DNA of 64,000 nucleotides. Origin: Gnetum montanum. Lineage: Eukaryota; Streptophyta; Gnetopsida; Gnetales; Gnetaceae. The DNA lies in contig MNCI01025409.1 in NCBI GenBank assembly GCA_015680685.1, forward strand, positions 1,050,903 to 1,114,902, written 5' to 3'. The translations under genes and the position numbers were made by a program. The notes below the pieces were generated by a model. That model was not told the DNA's origin and ran no database searches. It worked only from the letters and a program-made list of their open reading frames with translations. This document shows positions 1-11,911 of the stretch, one piece after another. How positions within the stretch are numbered: position 1 is the stretch's first letter; each line of letters opens with the position of its first letter.

Positions 1-772
1 CAGCTGCATTTATGTCATCAATTATCATAATAGAGCAAATCTCTTGCAATTTGTCTATTCAAAAGTTAGAATATCTTTCCCGAGTGCCCGCAACAAGAGT
101 CATTGAGTGTATAGATCTTTATTCAAGCATTTTTGTACCTGAGCACAATAGTGTTTGCAGTAATGAAGATGAGATTTCTAATAAACCTTGCAGTATTCTA
201 GATAAATTAAATATTTCATTTATGCATTTAATGTTTTTAATTAATTATTCAATTTTTTTCAATAATTAAGCTAATTAAGATAATTAAGAAAGATAAGCTA
301 AATATATTAAATACATAAGTACAACTGCTTTGAGTGTAACATGTATTTGCTTAGTGATCCTAGTAGCATTATTACTTAGTACACCCAGTAGCGTAAAGCT
401 TGGTAACCCAGCAGTGGATACGTGGGCTTAGGACATGTACAAAAAATGGGATCAAATACTTATGTTAGGATTAGCTAGAGGCCAGTAGGTTAGTTACATT
501 GAATTAGCCATTAAATTACCTTGTCTTTATCTCTATTCAAGCACCAAGACTATAAAACATAAAACTATAAAAATCATATGCCTCAATTACACCAAACCAT
601 ACCATGTGCTTCACAAGTGTAATTGGGAAGACAATGAATGACCTTAGGGCAAGGTTCACTACCTAGAAGACTAGTGCACTGGAAGCTATAAAGTCCACAA
701 AATTCAACCAGATCATGCATGAACGCTTTGTGATTCGTATGGCTGGGCGTAGCGGTACCTCACCACTAATCA
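1..772 (+). mobile_element. R1 5' LTR, truncated by the window edge
   Basis: This is the right-hand part of the 5' LTR of the outermost element R1. It matches the 3' LTR copy, which begins at 22,485 and resumes at 37,145 and 37,834; window base 1 corresponds roughly to 22,656 there, so about 170 bp of this LTR lie outside the window. It ends in CACTAATCA at 772 and is followed at once by a primer-binding site, which fixes the boundary. The R-U5 part, from about position 65 (GTTAGAATAT), resembles that of every other LTR here. No clear TATAAATA box was found in the visible U3. The 85-codon ORF at 12-269 is not a gene. Confidence 0.85.
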
Positions 773-773
773 T

Positions 774-791
774 TGGCACCATTACTGGGGA
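774..791 (+). other. R1 primer-binding site (tRNA-Asp type)
   Basis: TGGCACCATTACTGGGGA follows the 5' LTR after one spacer base. The complement of the plant tRNA-Asp 3' end is TGGCGCCGTTGCCGGGGA, which R4 preserves perfectly at 29,886-29,903. The four differences are all G-to-A or C-to-T transitions, as expected from decay of methylated cytosines. Confidence 0.8.
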
Positions 792-926
792 CTTTGTTTG
801 TTGAAACATGCACTATGTAGGTTTAGTGAATACCATTAATATCATTGTATGAACCTCAAGGTCAATATCATTTCTGCTATACATAGAATTATAAAATCAC
901 ATTGATGTTTTATTTCATATTACAAA

Positions 927-3440
927 ATTTCTTCTTCTTCTCATAGGCACAAAGATGTCAAATTGTCGATCTTGCAAGAGTGCAAAGTGATATATACTCA
1001 TCTAGATGGGTATGTATCAAATTTCACTTTCATCATACATCAAGATGAATAATTATAATGTCATGATATGGAGGGCAACATCATCTTGCCCCCCAATCGA
1101 TCTATACCTACGATGTTGTTTTAAACTCTTAAGTTGGGCATTCTAGATCTTCACGAGGAATATGTTGTGAATGATTATAACACTCAAGACTACCATTTCA
1201 TTGAAACACAATGCAAGCAAGATCAACATCAAGAGAAGCACTATGAGGATACGAAGGAGAAACATTTCACTAATCCCTTGTTCCTACTAGATCAAGATGA
1301 TAATGAGGATCCTCCCCTTAAAGGTTCTCAACATGAAGATTCTCCATCCCCTATTATTGGTAATGAGGATATGACCCTAAACCTGCGGTCAATTATTCAT
1401 AAAATAGGTTTGGGAAAAAGTGACAGTTAAGGCAGGGACTTAGACAAACATCACAATAGTAAGAGATATAAGGATGGTGGTCATAATGAGCAAAATCATG
1501 GTGGTGGACACAGTGATGGTGGTGATGCTCCACCTCCCTCTCCATCCTCTTCATCCAATTCCGAACATCCCTCTTCATTTGCTAGTTCTCATAGAAGCTG
1601 CCATTGAAATAATCTTGATGAGGATGATCAACAAGACAATAATGACTATCACAGCCATCAAGAATGTAGAGGTGGTAGGAACCATCATTGACACAATCAT
1701 GATGAGGAGCCTCTGTTGATGACTAGAAGTATGTTTAACATTGTAGAGGTAGTTAGAATTCCAACTAGGCATATGAAAGACAGTTGGAACAAGCACTTAG
1801 ACATGAATAATATCCCAAGATTTGAGGGGGGCATACAACTCTAATCCTCAGACACATCTACAAGCTTTCCATGATTCATGTGCCTTATAAAGCATAGAAA
1901 ATGAATGGCAGAAACTCAAGCTCTTCCTTAGGATACTGATCAAGGAAGCTGAATGCTGGTATTAGTCCTTGGAGCTGGAATCTATCCATAGATGGAGTAC
2001 TATGTTGGAGCTATTCAATGACAAATATCAAACATACTTCAGAGTGTCTAATTTGAGGAGGCAGATCCAAGGATGGAAATAAGGAACACATGAACCCTTG
2101 GATGCTACTATGGGTAGATATTATTTACTCTTACACTGATGCCCTATTCATGGTTATTCTTAGAGGGAACAACTTTTCCACATCATAGATGGGCTCAGAG
2201 CAAAATCTAGAAGAACTCTTGGGATGTATGCCCAAGGGAAACTATCTAAACTAAGAGCTCATCAGATCCAAAGGTTGATAGAGTAGGTAGTAAAAGAAGA
2301 AGATGAGTTGTGAAAAAGGGAAAGTGCAAAAGAGTATAAGAGGGACCCTTCCATCAAGAAATGGGAGGTCTAATTTTGTGACAAGGAGGAGTCACCACTT
2401 GATGAAGTGGTGAACAGAAAAACCTTACCCATCCAAAAATCTATTTCTAATATTTTTACAAAGGTTAATAAATTATGGGACTCTTTGGATGAAAATTTCC
2501 AAACTGCTATGAAGATTGCTAAAGAATTCAAAGAGCAAAATAGTGATCGTAACCATAGGAGGTGAAAAGAAGTTGAACATGCCTACCAAAGAGGTAAGGG
2601 CAAAGTTGTTGCCATAGAGGAAGTTGTGGAGACAGATTCCAAAGAAGATGCTAGTTGTGACATTTGTCAATATCAACATCCAAAGGGATTTTTCCCTATG
2701 GTGTCACACTTACAAGAGTTTGAGATGTATGTATTGAATCCTTGACTAGCACAAAGGCAAGCACCCAAACAATTGCCTTATCCTCAAGGCAATCCAAGAT
2801 AGTTCCACCAACAACAACAAGCTTATTATCCAAGTAGAGCTCCATCACAACCATATGAATAATACATGTAGTGGCACCAACCACAATTGTGGGGAATGTC
2901 ATCACTAGGGTAGCAATATCCTTACAGGCAACTAGATTCACATGGGTACTATGTTCAGCAACCCATCTCTCCAAGGAGTTCTACAATTCATACCTCATTT
3001 TAGCATCACTATTACCCTACAGAGTACCATCGAACACATTCACCATCCACTTGGGGGGAGAACCCATATCCATACCACCTTCCACATTTGTCTACACATG
3101 TCCCTCTGCCCTCTACCCAATTACCTCCTACTCCATTCATGTAGGGTGAAATCCCTCGATAGTTGTAGCAACAAAATGCCATGAGGGATATACATTCACA
3201 TCCAACCTTCCAGCCATGTGGTTTAGACAATCAATCTAAGAAATGACCTTCTTTTTTTATCCAATAGTCCTCCTAAACCCTCATCACTTCATGTGGATAG
3301 CCACCCTGCATCTCCAACACCCTCATCCTCTACATCCAATACCTTTGAGTTCCCTTTTAACCAAATTCCACCTTGAATTTGCATTGTGATACTACCTCAT
3401 GTTGTTTCCAATTAGATCAAGGCTGGTCATCTTTTCACAA
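927..3440 (+). pseudogene. R1 gag remnant
   Basis: This is decayed capsid/nucleocapsid coding sequence. Pieces in changing frames match the R4 and R5 gag: an N-terminal YTHLD..V.NFTFI block (about 1,000), an acidic/His-rich segment (1,134-1,430), VVRIPTRHMKDS and LDMNNIPRFEGG (about 1,750-1,830), the Retrotrans_gag-like part (1,840-2,060), and a zinc-knuckle-like CDICQYQHPKG (about 2,655). A Pro/Gln/Tyr-rich linker to protease follows. The start seen as ATG in R2 and R4 reads ATT here (927-929). Many in-frame stops replace Gln, Trp or Arg codons, and there are several frameshifts. No functional product is expected. Confidence 0.75.
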
Positions 3441-3499
3441 GATGATCTAACCCAGTAAGTCCACTCATTTACCTGAGAATGCTAGACATGAGCCATGCA

Positions 3500-3890
3500 A
3501 GGATCTTCTTAATTCTAGTTCCAATGTCAACCTCATCTCCGATGACATGTACAAAGCCTAAAACCTATCACCTCTTAAGAAAAGAAACATTCATTAGGAA
3601 TTGGCAAACCTGTCAATTACTATCCCTCTAGGGTTAGTAGAGGACATTGTGATCATAGTTTGTGGGTGGTCCTATCTTATTGGTTTTCTGGTGAGCAAGG
3701 TTGAGAATTGCAAAGGTGACTTCCCCATCATTATGGAAAGATCTTGGTTAAGCACAATCGATGTGTGAATGGGCGTAAGGGACCTCTCCTTGAAAATCTT
3801 CAAGAAAAATGAATTTGGATGGTTGGAGAAGAAGCATATTCCATGCATCACATATAGTGATAATGGGGGCAATTGTGTGCAAAAGACTTG
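3500..3890 (+). pseudogene. R1 retropepsin-like protease remnant
   Basis: The frame reads LLNSSSNVNLIS where R5 has LLDSGSGVNLIS, so both the catalytic Asp and the Gly of the D-S-G active site are lost. The conserved downstream blocks VCGWSY, DFPIIM-RSWLSTID and PCITYSD follow in order. This is the aspartic protease that cuts the Gag-Pol polyprotein in Ty3/gypsy elements, and its place between gag and RT is the normal one. It is inactive as it stands. Confidence 0.75.
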
Positions 3891-4259
3891 GTCAATCAAA
3901 AGTACATACATTAAAGCATGCAATCAGTGTGCATAAGAAATAGATATTCAATGGTGTCTATATGCAGCAACCACAAAATAAGAGGGCATCCAGTGGCTGA
4001 TAGCTAACTTAGAAAGTAGCACATTATGCATGGAACCAACTGAAAGCCTAACATGTGCTTATGTTGAAGGTATGAATAAACTTAAATAAGTTCATCACTA
4101 ACTCTTTGATGATGAAAATGATGATACCTATTGGGAAGAGTTGGAAATCCTTAATAACTTCAAGTAGGAGCCCCTGGAGTTGAAAACTTTACCAACCAAA
4201 ATGAACTATGCATTCTTAAACAATGGTAAGCTAGTCATAATCAATGTCAAAATTGCTCC

Positions 4260-5650
4260 TGAATAAAAAGAAAGGTTGTTAGAGGTGGTCAACAAATGGC
4301 CAACAGCCTTTGCTTGGTCATATCCCAAGCCTACTAGAATTAATCCATGGATATGTCAGCATCGCATCTACACTGACCCAACCATGAAGCCAAGAAGGCA
4401 GCCATAAAGATAGCTGAACCCCAAATTGAAGTAAATCATCAAGGAGGAAATAGAGAAACTCCTCAAGGTAGGGTTTATCTATCCCATTACGAATAGTAAG
4501 TGGGTTAGCCCACTCATAATCATGCCAAAGAAAGGTGGCAAGTGGTGGATCTACATCGACTTCAGGCTATTGAACATGGCAACATTTAAAGACCATTTTT
4601 AATTACCATTTGCTGACCAAGTGTTGGACACTATCTCTGGGCATTGCTATTATAGATTCTTGGATGGTTATAGTGGCTATAACCAAATTTAAATTGCACT
4701 AGAAGATTAGGCCAAGACAACATTCATAAGTTCCTAGGGGACTTTTGCATATTGTAAGATGTCATTTGGTCTATGTAATGCCCTTGCAACATTTCAACAC
4801 CTAGTCCTTAGCATCTTTCAACAATAGATCAGCAGTGGTGTGGAAGTCTTCATGGATGACTTCTCCACCGATGGAGCTATGTTTGAGCAAGCCTTAGAAT
4901 GCCTTGAGCAAGTACTAAAAAGATGTGTGGAAACAAATCTATGAGTCAACTGGCAAAAGAGCCACCTCATGGTCCAAGAAGGCATTGTACTAGGGCATAG
5001 AATCACTCAAAAAGGGATTGAGGTAGACCCTCAAAAAATAAGTTTCATCCAAGGAATAACCCACCAACCAGAAACCATTAAAGATGTTAAGTCATTCTTT
5101 GGACACACTGGCTACTACCGACAATTCATAGAAAATTTCTCTAAGATCGTAAAACCATTGGTAGAGCTTACAAAGAAAGATGCATCTTTCATCTGGACCA
5201 GGGAATGTGAATAAGCATTCCAACAGTTAAAGGAGAAACTCATAGAAAACACCAATTCTACGCACACGAGACTAGTCCAAACCATTCCACATCATGACAG
5301 ATGCATCTAACTAAGCCCTAGAAGCTATGCTCACATAGTTGGATGATAAGAAACACCCATACTACATCCACTACGCAAGACAAAGCATTGTGGGAGAACA
5401 ATTAAATTACACCATTATAGAGAAAGAATTAATGGTATTGGTGTATGCTCTTGAAAATTTCAGACACTATGTCCTTGACTACAAAGTATTTGTTCACATG
5501 GACCACAGTGCAAATTGCTTCCTCATGAACAAGCCAACGATGAGCCCTCGTATCATACGATGGCTCATGATCTTTTAGGAATTTGATCTCACAATGGTAG
5601 ATTGAAAAGGGACTGAAAATGTGATCAGTGACCACCTCTCTTTCTTAAGA
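4260..5650 (+). pseudogene. R1 reverse transcriptase and RNase H remnant
   Basis: A Ty3/gypsy RT can be followed with few frame changes: KVGFIYPI..SKWVSP, KKGGKWW-YIDFRLLN, FLDGYSGYNQI, FAYCKMSFGLCNALATFQ and the catalytic box VFMDDFS (about 4,845-4,865), whose two Asp residues survive. LGHRIT-KGIEVDP and FFGHTGYYR-FI form the connection, and the open stretch 4,969-5,214 is part of it. RNase H follows: HPYYIHYAR, YTIIEKELM and FVHMDHSA. At least six stops (for example TAA for Gln in the APxNQAK-like block) disrupt the frame. The RT-RH-INT order places it in Ty3/gypsy, and the overall look suggests the Athila/Tat side of that group. Confidence 0.85.
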
Positions 5651-7080
5651 TGGGATAATAAAGAGGAGGAGAGCCTACTCTCTGATCAATTTCTAGATGA
5701 GCTCCTCTTTACATTAGCACTAAACGACCAAACACCCATAAAAACAATATGGTATAATGGAATCCTCACCTATCTTCTCACTCAAGAGATGCCACAGGAT
5801 CCTAACTTTAGAAAGAAGCAACAATTTCTTCATCAATCCAAATACTTCATGGAAATCAACGGACACCTTTACAAGGTGTGCACTGATGGCCTGATTCGTT
5901 GGTATGTCCTTGATGAAGATCAACTATGCATTCTCCAGGATGCTCACAAAGGGCCTTGCGGAGGCCACTATGCAAAGAGATGCATATCCATAAAAATCCT
6001 AATGGCAGGATACTATTGGCCTACAATCTTCAGGGATGTCCACTAGTTTGTTCAATCTTATGAACGTTGTCAAGGAGATAGTGGAATGATTGCTTGAATG
6101 GAAGGTCCTAAATAATGGATTCAACCATTGGGGCCTTTTGACATATGGGGCATTGACTTCATGGGTCCCATCACACCCATGTCCAATGGAAATGTGTATA
6201 TCATCATAGTAGTCAACTATTGCACAAAATGGGCACAAGTAGCAACCGTTACTGATTGTACATCATCCACTACTATTAGATTTATATAACAAAGTGTTGT
6301 AAACAAGTTTGGGGTGCCACATGCACTAATTTTTAACAATGGAACTCATTTCACATGTGTCACTTTTAGAAATTTGATTCAACTCTTGGGGGTTGAACAT
6401 AAATTAACAACATCTTATCACCCCCCCAAGCCAAGAGTTAAGCACAGGTAACTAACTGAGAGATCACAAAAATCATAACAAGAACCATAAGCAAATATAT
6501 GAGAGATTGGAGCACCAAACTTAATATGCCCTCTGGGCCTATTGCTCAACATGGAAACTCCCTATTGCCTACTCTCCCTACGAGTTAGTGTGCAAAAATC
6601 TTCCAATGCTCCCAATTCAGTCTGAGCTTTCTACACTCTCAACAACTTGTGATCTGGATCTTGACCTTAAGTCTAGCACAAAAAGAAAGAGTGTCCAACC
6701 TAAATGTGCTCGATGAAAATTGACTGGTGGTCCTATCTTTGAATGAGGTGCACAAGGCATTCAACAAGCAATGTCATAACCTCAAAATATGGAAAGTAAC
6801 ATTTCAACTAGGTGATAAGGTTCTCTATTAAAACCCCACACATGTACCCTAGAAGATAAAATTTTAAACATTGTGGGAGGGACCTTATATAAATAATCTA
6901 ACCTTTCCCTCTGGGGCCATGTTAATCTAAAAACCTAAAAGCCAAAATAAAAAGCAGTTCGTCAACATCCAACAAGTGAAACCTTTCCTAGATCCAACAC
7001 AAGCTAGTGCAACTACCATCTCGACAAATGGACAATCATGTTCCATTTTTCAGATCTCCTCCTTCCAACTTAGTTGTGGG
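5621..7080 (+). pseudogene. R1 integrase remnant
   Basis: An open stretch of 141 codons (5,621-6,046) covers the RNase H-integrase linker and the H2C2 zinc-binding region (HKGPCGGH, then C..C near 6,065). The core follows: GIDFMGP keeps the first catalytic Asp. The second reads IFNNGTHF, with Asn for Asp. The expected Glu of the QANGQAEVTN-type block reads as Gln at about 6,446 (A-Q-V-T-N). A C-terminal domain reaches the motif VNIQQVKPF near 6,965 and ends at a purine block at about 7,070. Stops and frameshifts are frequent. Confidence 0.8.
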
Positions 7081-7092
7081 GGAGATGGCCAT
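7070..7092 (+). other. Purine-rich block just 3' of R1 pol
   Basis: The block GTTGTGGGGGAGATGGCCA lies where the polyprotein ends. The same block is found just past the coding region in R2 (about 14,849-14,870), R3 (about 32,862-32,882), R4 (about 26,422-26,442) and R5 (about 58,819-58,840), on the strand of each element. It resembles a polypurine tract but is far from the 3' LTR. Confidence 0.6.
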
Positions 7093-8687
7093 CTATGCTA
7101 ACGATCCATATGGCTTCTCAGTTTTTCTACTTTTTATTTTTTGTTTTCTACATTTTTGATTTTATAAGTTATTTATTTTACAAATTTTTTATTTTCAAAT
7201 TTTTCCCAATTTTGCACCATCATTAATACCTCTGAACTTTTCTTGATTATTTTACACCTTCTTATATATTTTACTTTGTTTTGTTTTGTTTTGTTTAAGT
7301 GTGAATTTTCATCATTTTTGCTGATAAAAGTGCTTTATTACTACAGGTTATAGTGTCATTGTTGCTATTTACTAATGATGGTTTGTGCTCAATGTTGTGA
7401 TTGTCAATGTCTTTTTTTTATTTTTCAATTTTGATCTCTAATGACTATGATATGGTTTATTTTTCATGAAATAGGCAGTGAGTCCACATCATTGGCCCAC
7501 CCAATAAACTCTATGGTTTTCCTTGTTTTGGGAGTTTGAGGTTTCTTCCATGAACAAAACTTTTAATCAATTGGTGACCTTGGTACTTCTAGAATAGGGA
7601 AAAGATTCAAAGGCTTGTGGAGGGTATGACTTAAAGGGGACTCAATACTTCTTGTACTCTTCTACTTACTTTAGTGCGTGGGTGTTTTTCATGAACTTCT
7701 TACCATTCCATCCTAACCACTTATAGGAAGATAAATAAAGTCCTTGCATGGTGTGGTTTCCATCCAAAAAATAAAAGAAAAAAAAACAATGGGAACTCAA
7801 AGCACACCTCTTAGACACAATAAAAAATAATTCTTTGCATGGTGTGATTTCCATTTCAAAAAAAAACATAACAAAAATTTAAAGCACAACCCTTAGAGAA
7901 ATAAACAGGCTACAAGCATTGGTTATGGGACTAAAAAGACATGCACCCATGCCTGAAGGTCCCCTCTAACTAAGGCCCTCTCTCTCTCTCACTTCCTACC
8001 TTCTCTTATCTTCTCTTTTTGGAATGGTTATTCTTTTATAGAAGAACTCTTCTGTCTTAAGTGGGTCGATAGGTCTTGGAGTGGCGATGCAGAGTCACTA
8101 AAAGAGGCTGGTTTTGGTTTGGACTAAGGATGAATCTTCTTAGGTCATTAAACACATATTTCATAAGGGACTTATTATGACCTTAATTCAGGATTCCATT
8201 TCACCTTCTTAATCATCCATCTATGCTGCCATAACTCACTTCACTATCGATTTCTATGTTATGCTTGATGTCTTAGTTTGACGTGTTGGAATTCTTGGAT
8301 AAATTCTTTTTGATTGATCCTTAACTTTTCATAATCATTAATCAACTATGGGGTCCATGGACTCCTTAGTTGGGGTTATGCAAGGGAAACAAGGGCAAAT
8401 TCTTGCTATGGGGAGGACCCACTTGCATATCTCTTGGTTTAGTTAAGTTCCTTACCTTAGCCATTGTTATAATCCTATCTTTTGCATATTCCTTTGTGCA
8501 CATCACTCTGTACTCCTTTCACTCTCATGTTCCACCCCATTTTATTATTTTTCCTAATTTTCCTAATTTTGGGGACTTTAGCACTCTCTTCTCACATTTT
8601 CATCATCTTCGTGGTTGTTTGGGCTTCCATTTGATCCTAATTTTGTTCAAAATCTCTTTGTAAATTTCAAGTTTTAACCAAGTCAAT
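7093..8687 (+). mobile_element. R1 non-coding region downstream of pol
   Basis: AT-rich, with no convincing gene. It matches, in element orientation, the region downstream of pol in R2 (12,750-14,840) and the equivalent parts of R3-R5. Two copies of a CTTTGCATGGTGTGGTTTCC-type unit, each followed by an A-rich run and an AAAGCACACC-type unit, lie at about 7,738-7,900. A short CT run is at 7,977-7,991. The 97-codon ORF at 8,370-8,663 is low-complexity hydrophobic sequence and is not supported as a gene. Confidence 0.65.
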
Positions 8688-9226
8688 GAAAGTCAACGAT
8701 GATCAACAATTGCATTGACGAGGCCCCGTCAACATAGCCAACTACATCAACTAGGCCACAGCAATGTAGTACAAAAATGCTATAAATACCACTAAACACT
8801 TAGGAATTTTTCACATTTGGTTCATACTGCCCAAGGAGTTTTTGCAATTTTCAGAGCCCAAAACCTTCCCAAGCCTATAACTCTCATACCATTTATCCAA
8901 ATCACCTTGTTCTTCAATCCTGCAATTACAGAAGGTAAGCTCTTAGTTATGGGAGTAGCAAACCCCAAGGTTTTGATGATAATTTTTTCAAAAAATTTTG
9001 TAACTCCCCTAAACGATTAAGAAATAGATGCTATTAAATCATTAATTTTTGAGAATTTAACCCTTCCAACAACTTCAGTAAACCAAAGATTAAATTAATA
9101 ATTAACTACTTAATCTATCCAGCCATAATCACACCTTAGCCAAATGTAACCCCCTCATGAGACAAGATATTCCAATCATTCTAAGTTACATAATAATTAC
9201 TAATCCATTGTTATGTGTGATTATAG
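8688..9226 (+). promoter_or_regulatory. Internal promoter-like region with candidate 5' intron, R1
   Basis: Positions 8,690-8,770 carry inverted-repeat elements of the kind TTGACGAGGCCCCGTCAA, also seen in the U3 of the R1 3' LTR (about 22,500-22,640). A TATAAATA box follows at 8,781-8,788. A good splice donor, GAAG then GTAAGC, lies at 8,934/8,935. An acceptor TTATAG ends at 9,226, immediately before the ATG of the third ORF at 9,227. The arrangement (array, TATA, short leader exon, 292-bp intron, start codon) looks like a separate transcription unit inside the retroelement. Transcription and splicing are inferred, not shown. Confidence 0.45.
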
Positions 9227-11911
9227 ATGGCACCAAGATCAACGAGACTACAAGAGGAGCGACCATCACAACCACGGGAGAAGCGACCTAGAGGAGGAAG
9301 AGGCCAACAAGAACATGGCCAAGAACAGGCTGAGGCAACCCATGCAATAGGACCTCTCAGAGATGAGGTTGAGGTGGAATCTATCAAACATATTCCTAAA
9401 GAGGTAGCCATATCTAAACATTCACAATGAGGCGAAGTGCCAAGCCTTGTACCTAGATTGGAAGTTACACTCACATAGGCCTATCTCAACATAATTGGAA
9501 GCTATGAGGTCCAACACTTAGTTCTCCAAGAACTAAATTTTGGACCATTCCTTGAACGAGCTCTAAAAGATGTCAGAACTCAACTGCAAGCCTCTTCCAT
9601 ATGGCCAATCATCACTTCTAGTGGGGAGTGCTATATGGAAAAAACGTATCTCTTCTAGAATAACAAGAAAGAAGGATCCACTATGAAAATCAAGGACATC
9701 TAAGTTTCCTACTCAGTGGAGGCCATTACACAAGTCCTTGGGCTGCCAGACATAGGAACATAGTTGACAAAGTTATCAACATAAGGTGACCCTGGAGTAA
9801 AGAAGAAGTGGACACAACGGTGTTATGGGGTTGACTACAAGGAGTTTGGCATACTCACATTAGCAAAGTGAGTCTATTTTAAGATATCATCCTACCACCT
9901 CAATCCAATGCTAAGGCTCAATAAGGTGACAACCTTCTTCACCCAAACATGCACTTCTTTAAGTGGTAAATTTCCAACAAATCTTCCACAACTAATCTAT
10001 CTAAAGATAGAAAAGTGATTCAAGGAGAATCAATGTCCAAGAAAGACCTTGCCCTTTCCCTACTTGATCAAAAAACTATGCAAAATGACAAGGATAATCC
10101 ACTACACAAATGATATACTCAAGCATGCTCCTAGTGCTTCGTGGCCTGAGATGATGAAGGATTAGATGCCTATCATGACCATAGAAGAAGAGTAGCAATG
10201 TCCACCTCCACCACCTACTCATGAGCAAACACTGGAGGCCTGCACTATGGTTGAATGCATGTGAAAATTCCAAAAGCAGATCTTGCAACAACAAGAGCAG
10301 TAGACAAGGACTAGTGGTGGAGATCCATCTATGTATAGACCAGCCATGAGTCACCTCAGAGAAGTGGCTTATATAATCATCCAGACGAAGGGAGGTGAAT
10401 TAATGTTGTTTATCCAACAAACATAGTTACCTATGAGGTCAAATCCAAGTGCCCATGAGGTGACAATGTCTCTCTCTCAGCACCATCTATTCCTAGAAAT
10501 CTCTAGGAATGCTGCTTCCTTTTCGATGCACTTGGAGGAGGATGAGCAGGCAACCATATTGGTGATGCATCACCAAGGATAAGAGATAGTTGCAAAGATC
10601 ATTACTGATTGAGTCATTGAGGCATTAAACACACAATGCCTGAACTAGATGTTTCTACACTAAGAGAGGTGTAGACATCCACAGGGATAATCAGCGAAAG
10701 ATTAAGTGTAGCCCAGCATGAAGAACTACTAGAGAAACTAGTGAGAACTAGGCAACCGATTCTAGATATCTTTGATTTTCCAAATACCATCACTACAACC
10801 CAGTTGGAGCTACTAAAGGCAAATGGTAAGTGCCTCATCTTGGAAGGGCAACGTGAAACAACTCAAGCACATAATCAATGCTTGGCTACAAAAGTTGCTG
10901 AATTGCCTACCCGAATTGTTGACCCCACTCTTATCAACTATGCATTAACATGAGATGAATCTTTTCAACAACTTCAAGAACAGCTTAAGTGAGTTGAGGG
11001 AGAAATGGTAACGGCAATCTTTAATCAATCCATAGTAGAAGTTGCAACTCATTTAGTATGAAGGGACTTGATGCAGACTTGCTAAGAAAATGAGACCTTG
11101 ACCATAGAAAACCATCACTTATGGAATGTTGATGCACAAAAACAACAATTAGAAGAATTTATCCATCAATAGCAGGAGTAGCTTCTCAAGGAAAATACTA
11201 AACTGAGGAGATTGGCAATGGAGAATTATAACCTCCTCATGAAGAAGGTTTCCACCTTACACTAAAAGTTAGCTATTGAGATTGTCGCCTAGAAGAACGA
11301 GGCTCTAAAATTTGAGAAAGTTAAAAATCATTACAGAGACCAGGTTCACCTACAAAAGGAGGTGAATGAAAAGAATATCCAATCGGTGAAGGCAAAAGTT
11401 AATAAGGCCCTTCAACAAGGTAGAGAACTGTGGCAACCCATTGTCAATGGCATTGATGCCTATAACAGGGCAGAAATTCGCATGAAGGAGTTGCAGATTG
11501 AAGAGATGACAAAGTACATGGAGTTGGCCAATCTCTGTTATGAAAACTTGGCAATGCTAACTATCGAACAACTATAGTATGAACTTGAAAAGCAAGTGGC
11601 GAACTCATACTTTTTATATGAGGCAGAGTTCAAGATCCATAAAGACACCAAGCAAAAGCTTGTAGTTGTGAATGCTGAACTCAAGGTTCTCAAGCTAAAA
11701 TTCACTAACTCAAGATCAATTACAGAGAACCCGGCCAAAGAATGAATAACTACCATGTGTTTCAGGACACACTTCAAGCATTTGACATTGAGTGCAAGTA
11801 ATTCACAACCTGATTTATTAATGTGAAGGAGCTCTTTCCTATTTTTCCTTGTCCTTGGAATGTTCCAACCCCAACCCACATCGGCAAAGCTACATGGACT
11901 ATGAATGATCC
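9227..11911 (+). pseudogene. R1 third ORF (additional ORF), decayed, coiled-coil
   Basis: An ORF in the pol sense begins at the ATG at 9,227 with an Arg/Pro/Glu-rich head (open to 9,430). It continues with stops through FGPFLERALKDVRTQL and a VSYSVEAI-QVLGLPD block. That block resembles the N-terminal domain of uncharacterised plant transposon proteins (hydrophobic-S-EAI-hLGLPD). From about 10,741 to 11,745 one frame stays Leu/Lys/Glu/Gln-rich with heptad-like spacing, a long predicted coiled coil; 11,362-11,577 is open. About twenty stops interrupt it, nearly all at positions where Gln, Arg or Trp would be one transition away. R2 is inserted at 11,911 and the tail resumes at 22,071. Tat-lineage elements are known to carry additional ORFs near pol; the function of this one is unknown. 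Confidence 0.6.

Noticed and set aside
8370-8663. 97-codon hydrophobic ORF
   Set aside because: Pyrimidine-rich non-coding part of R1; Phe/Leu/His runs come from base composition.
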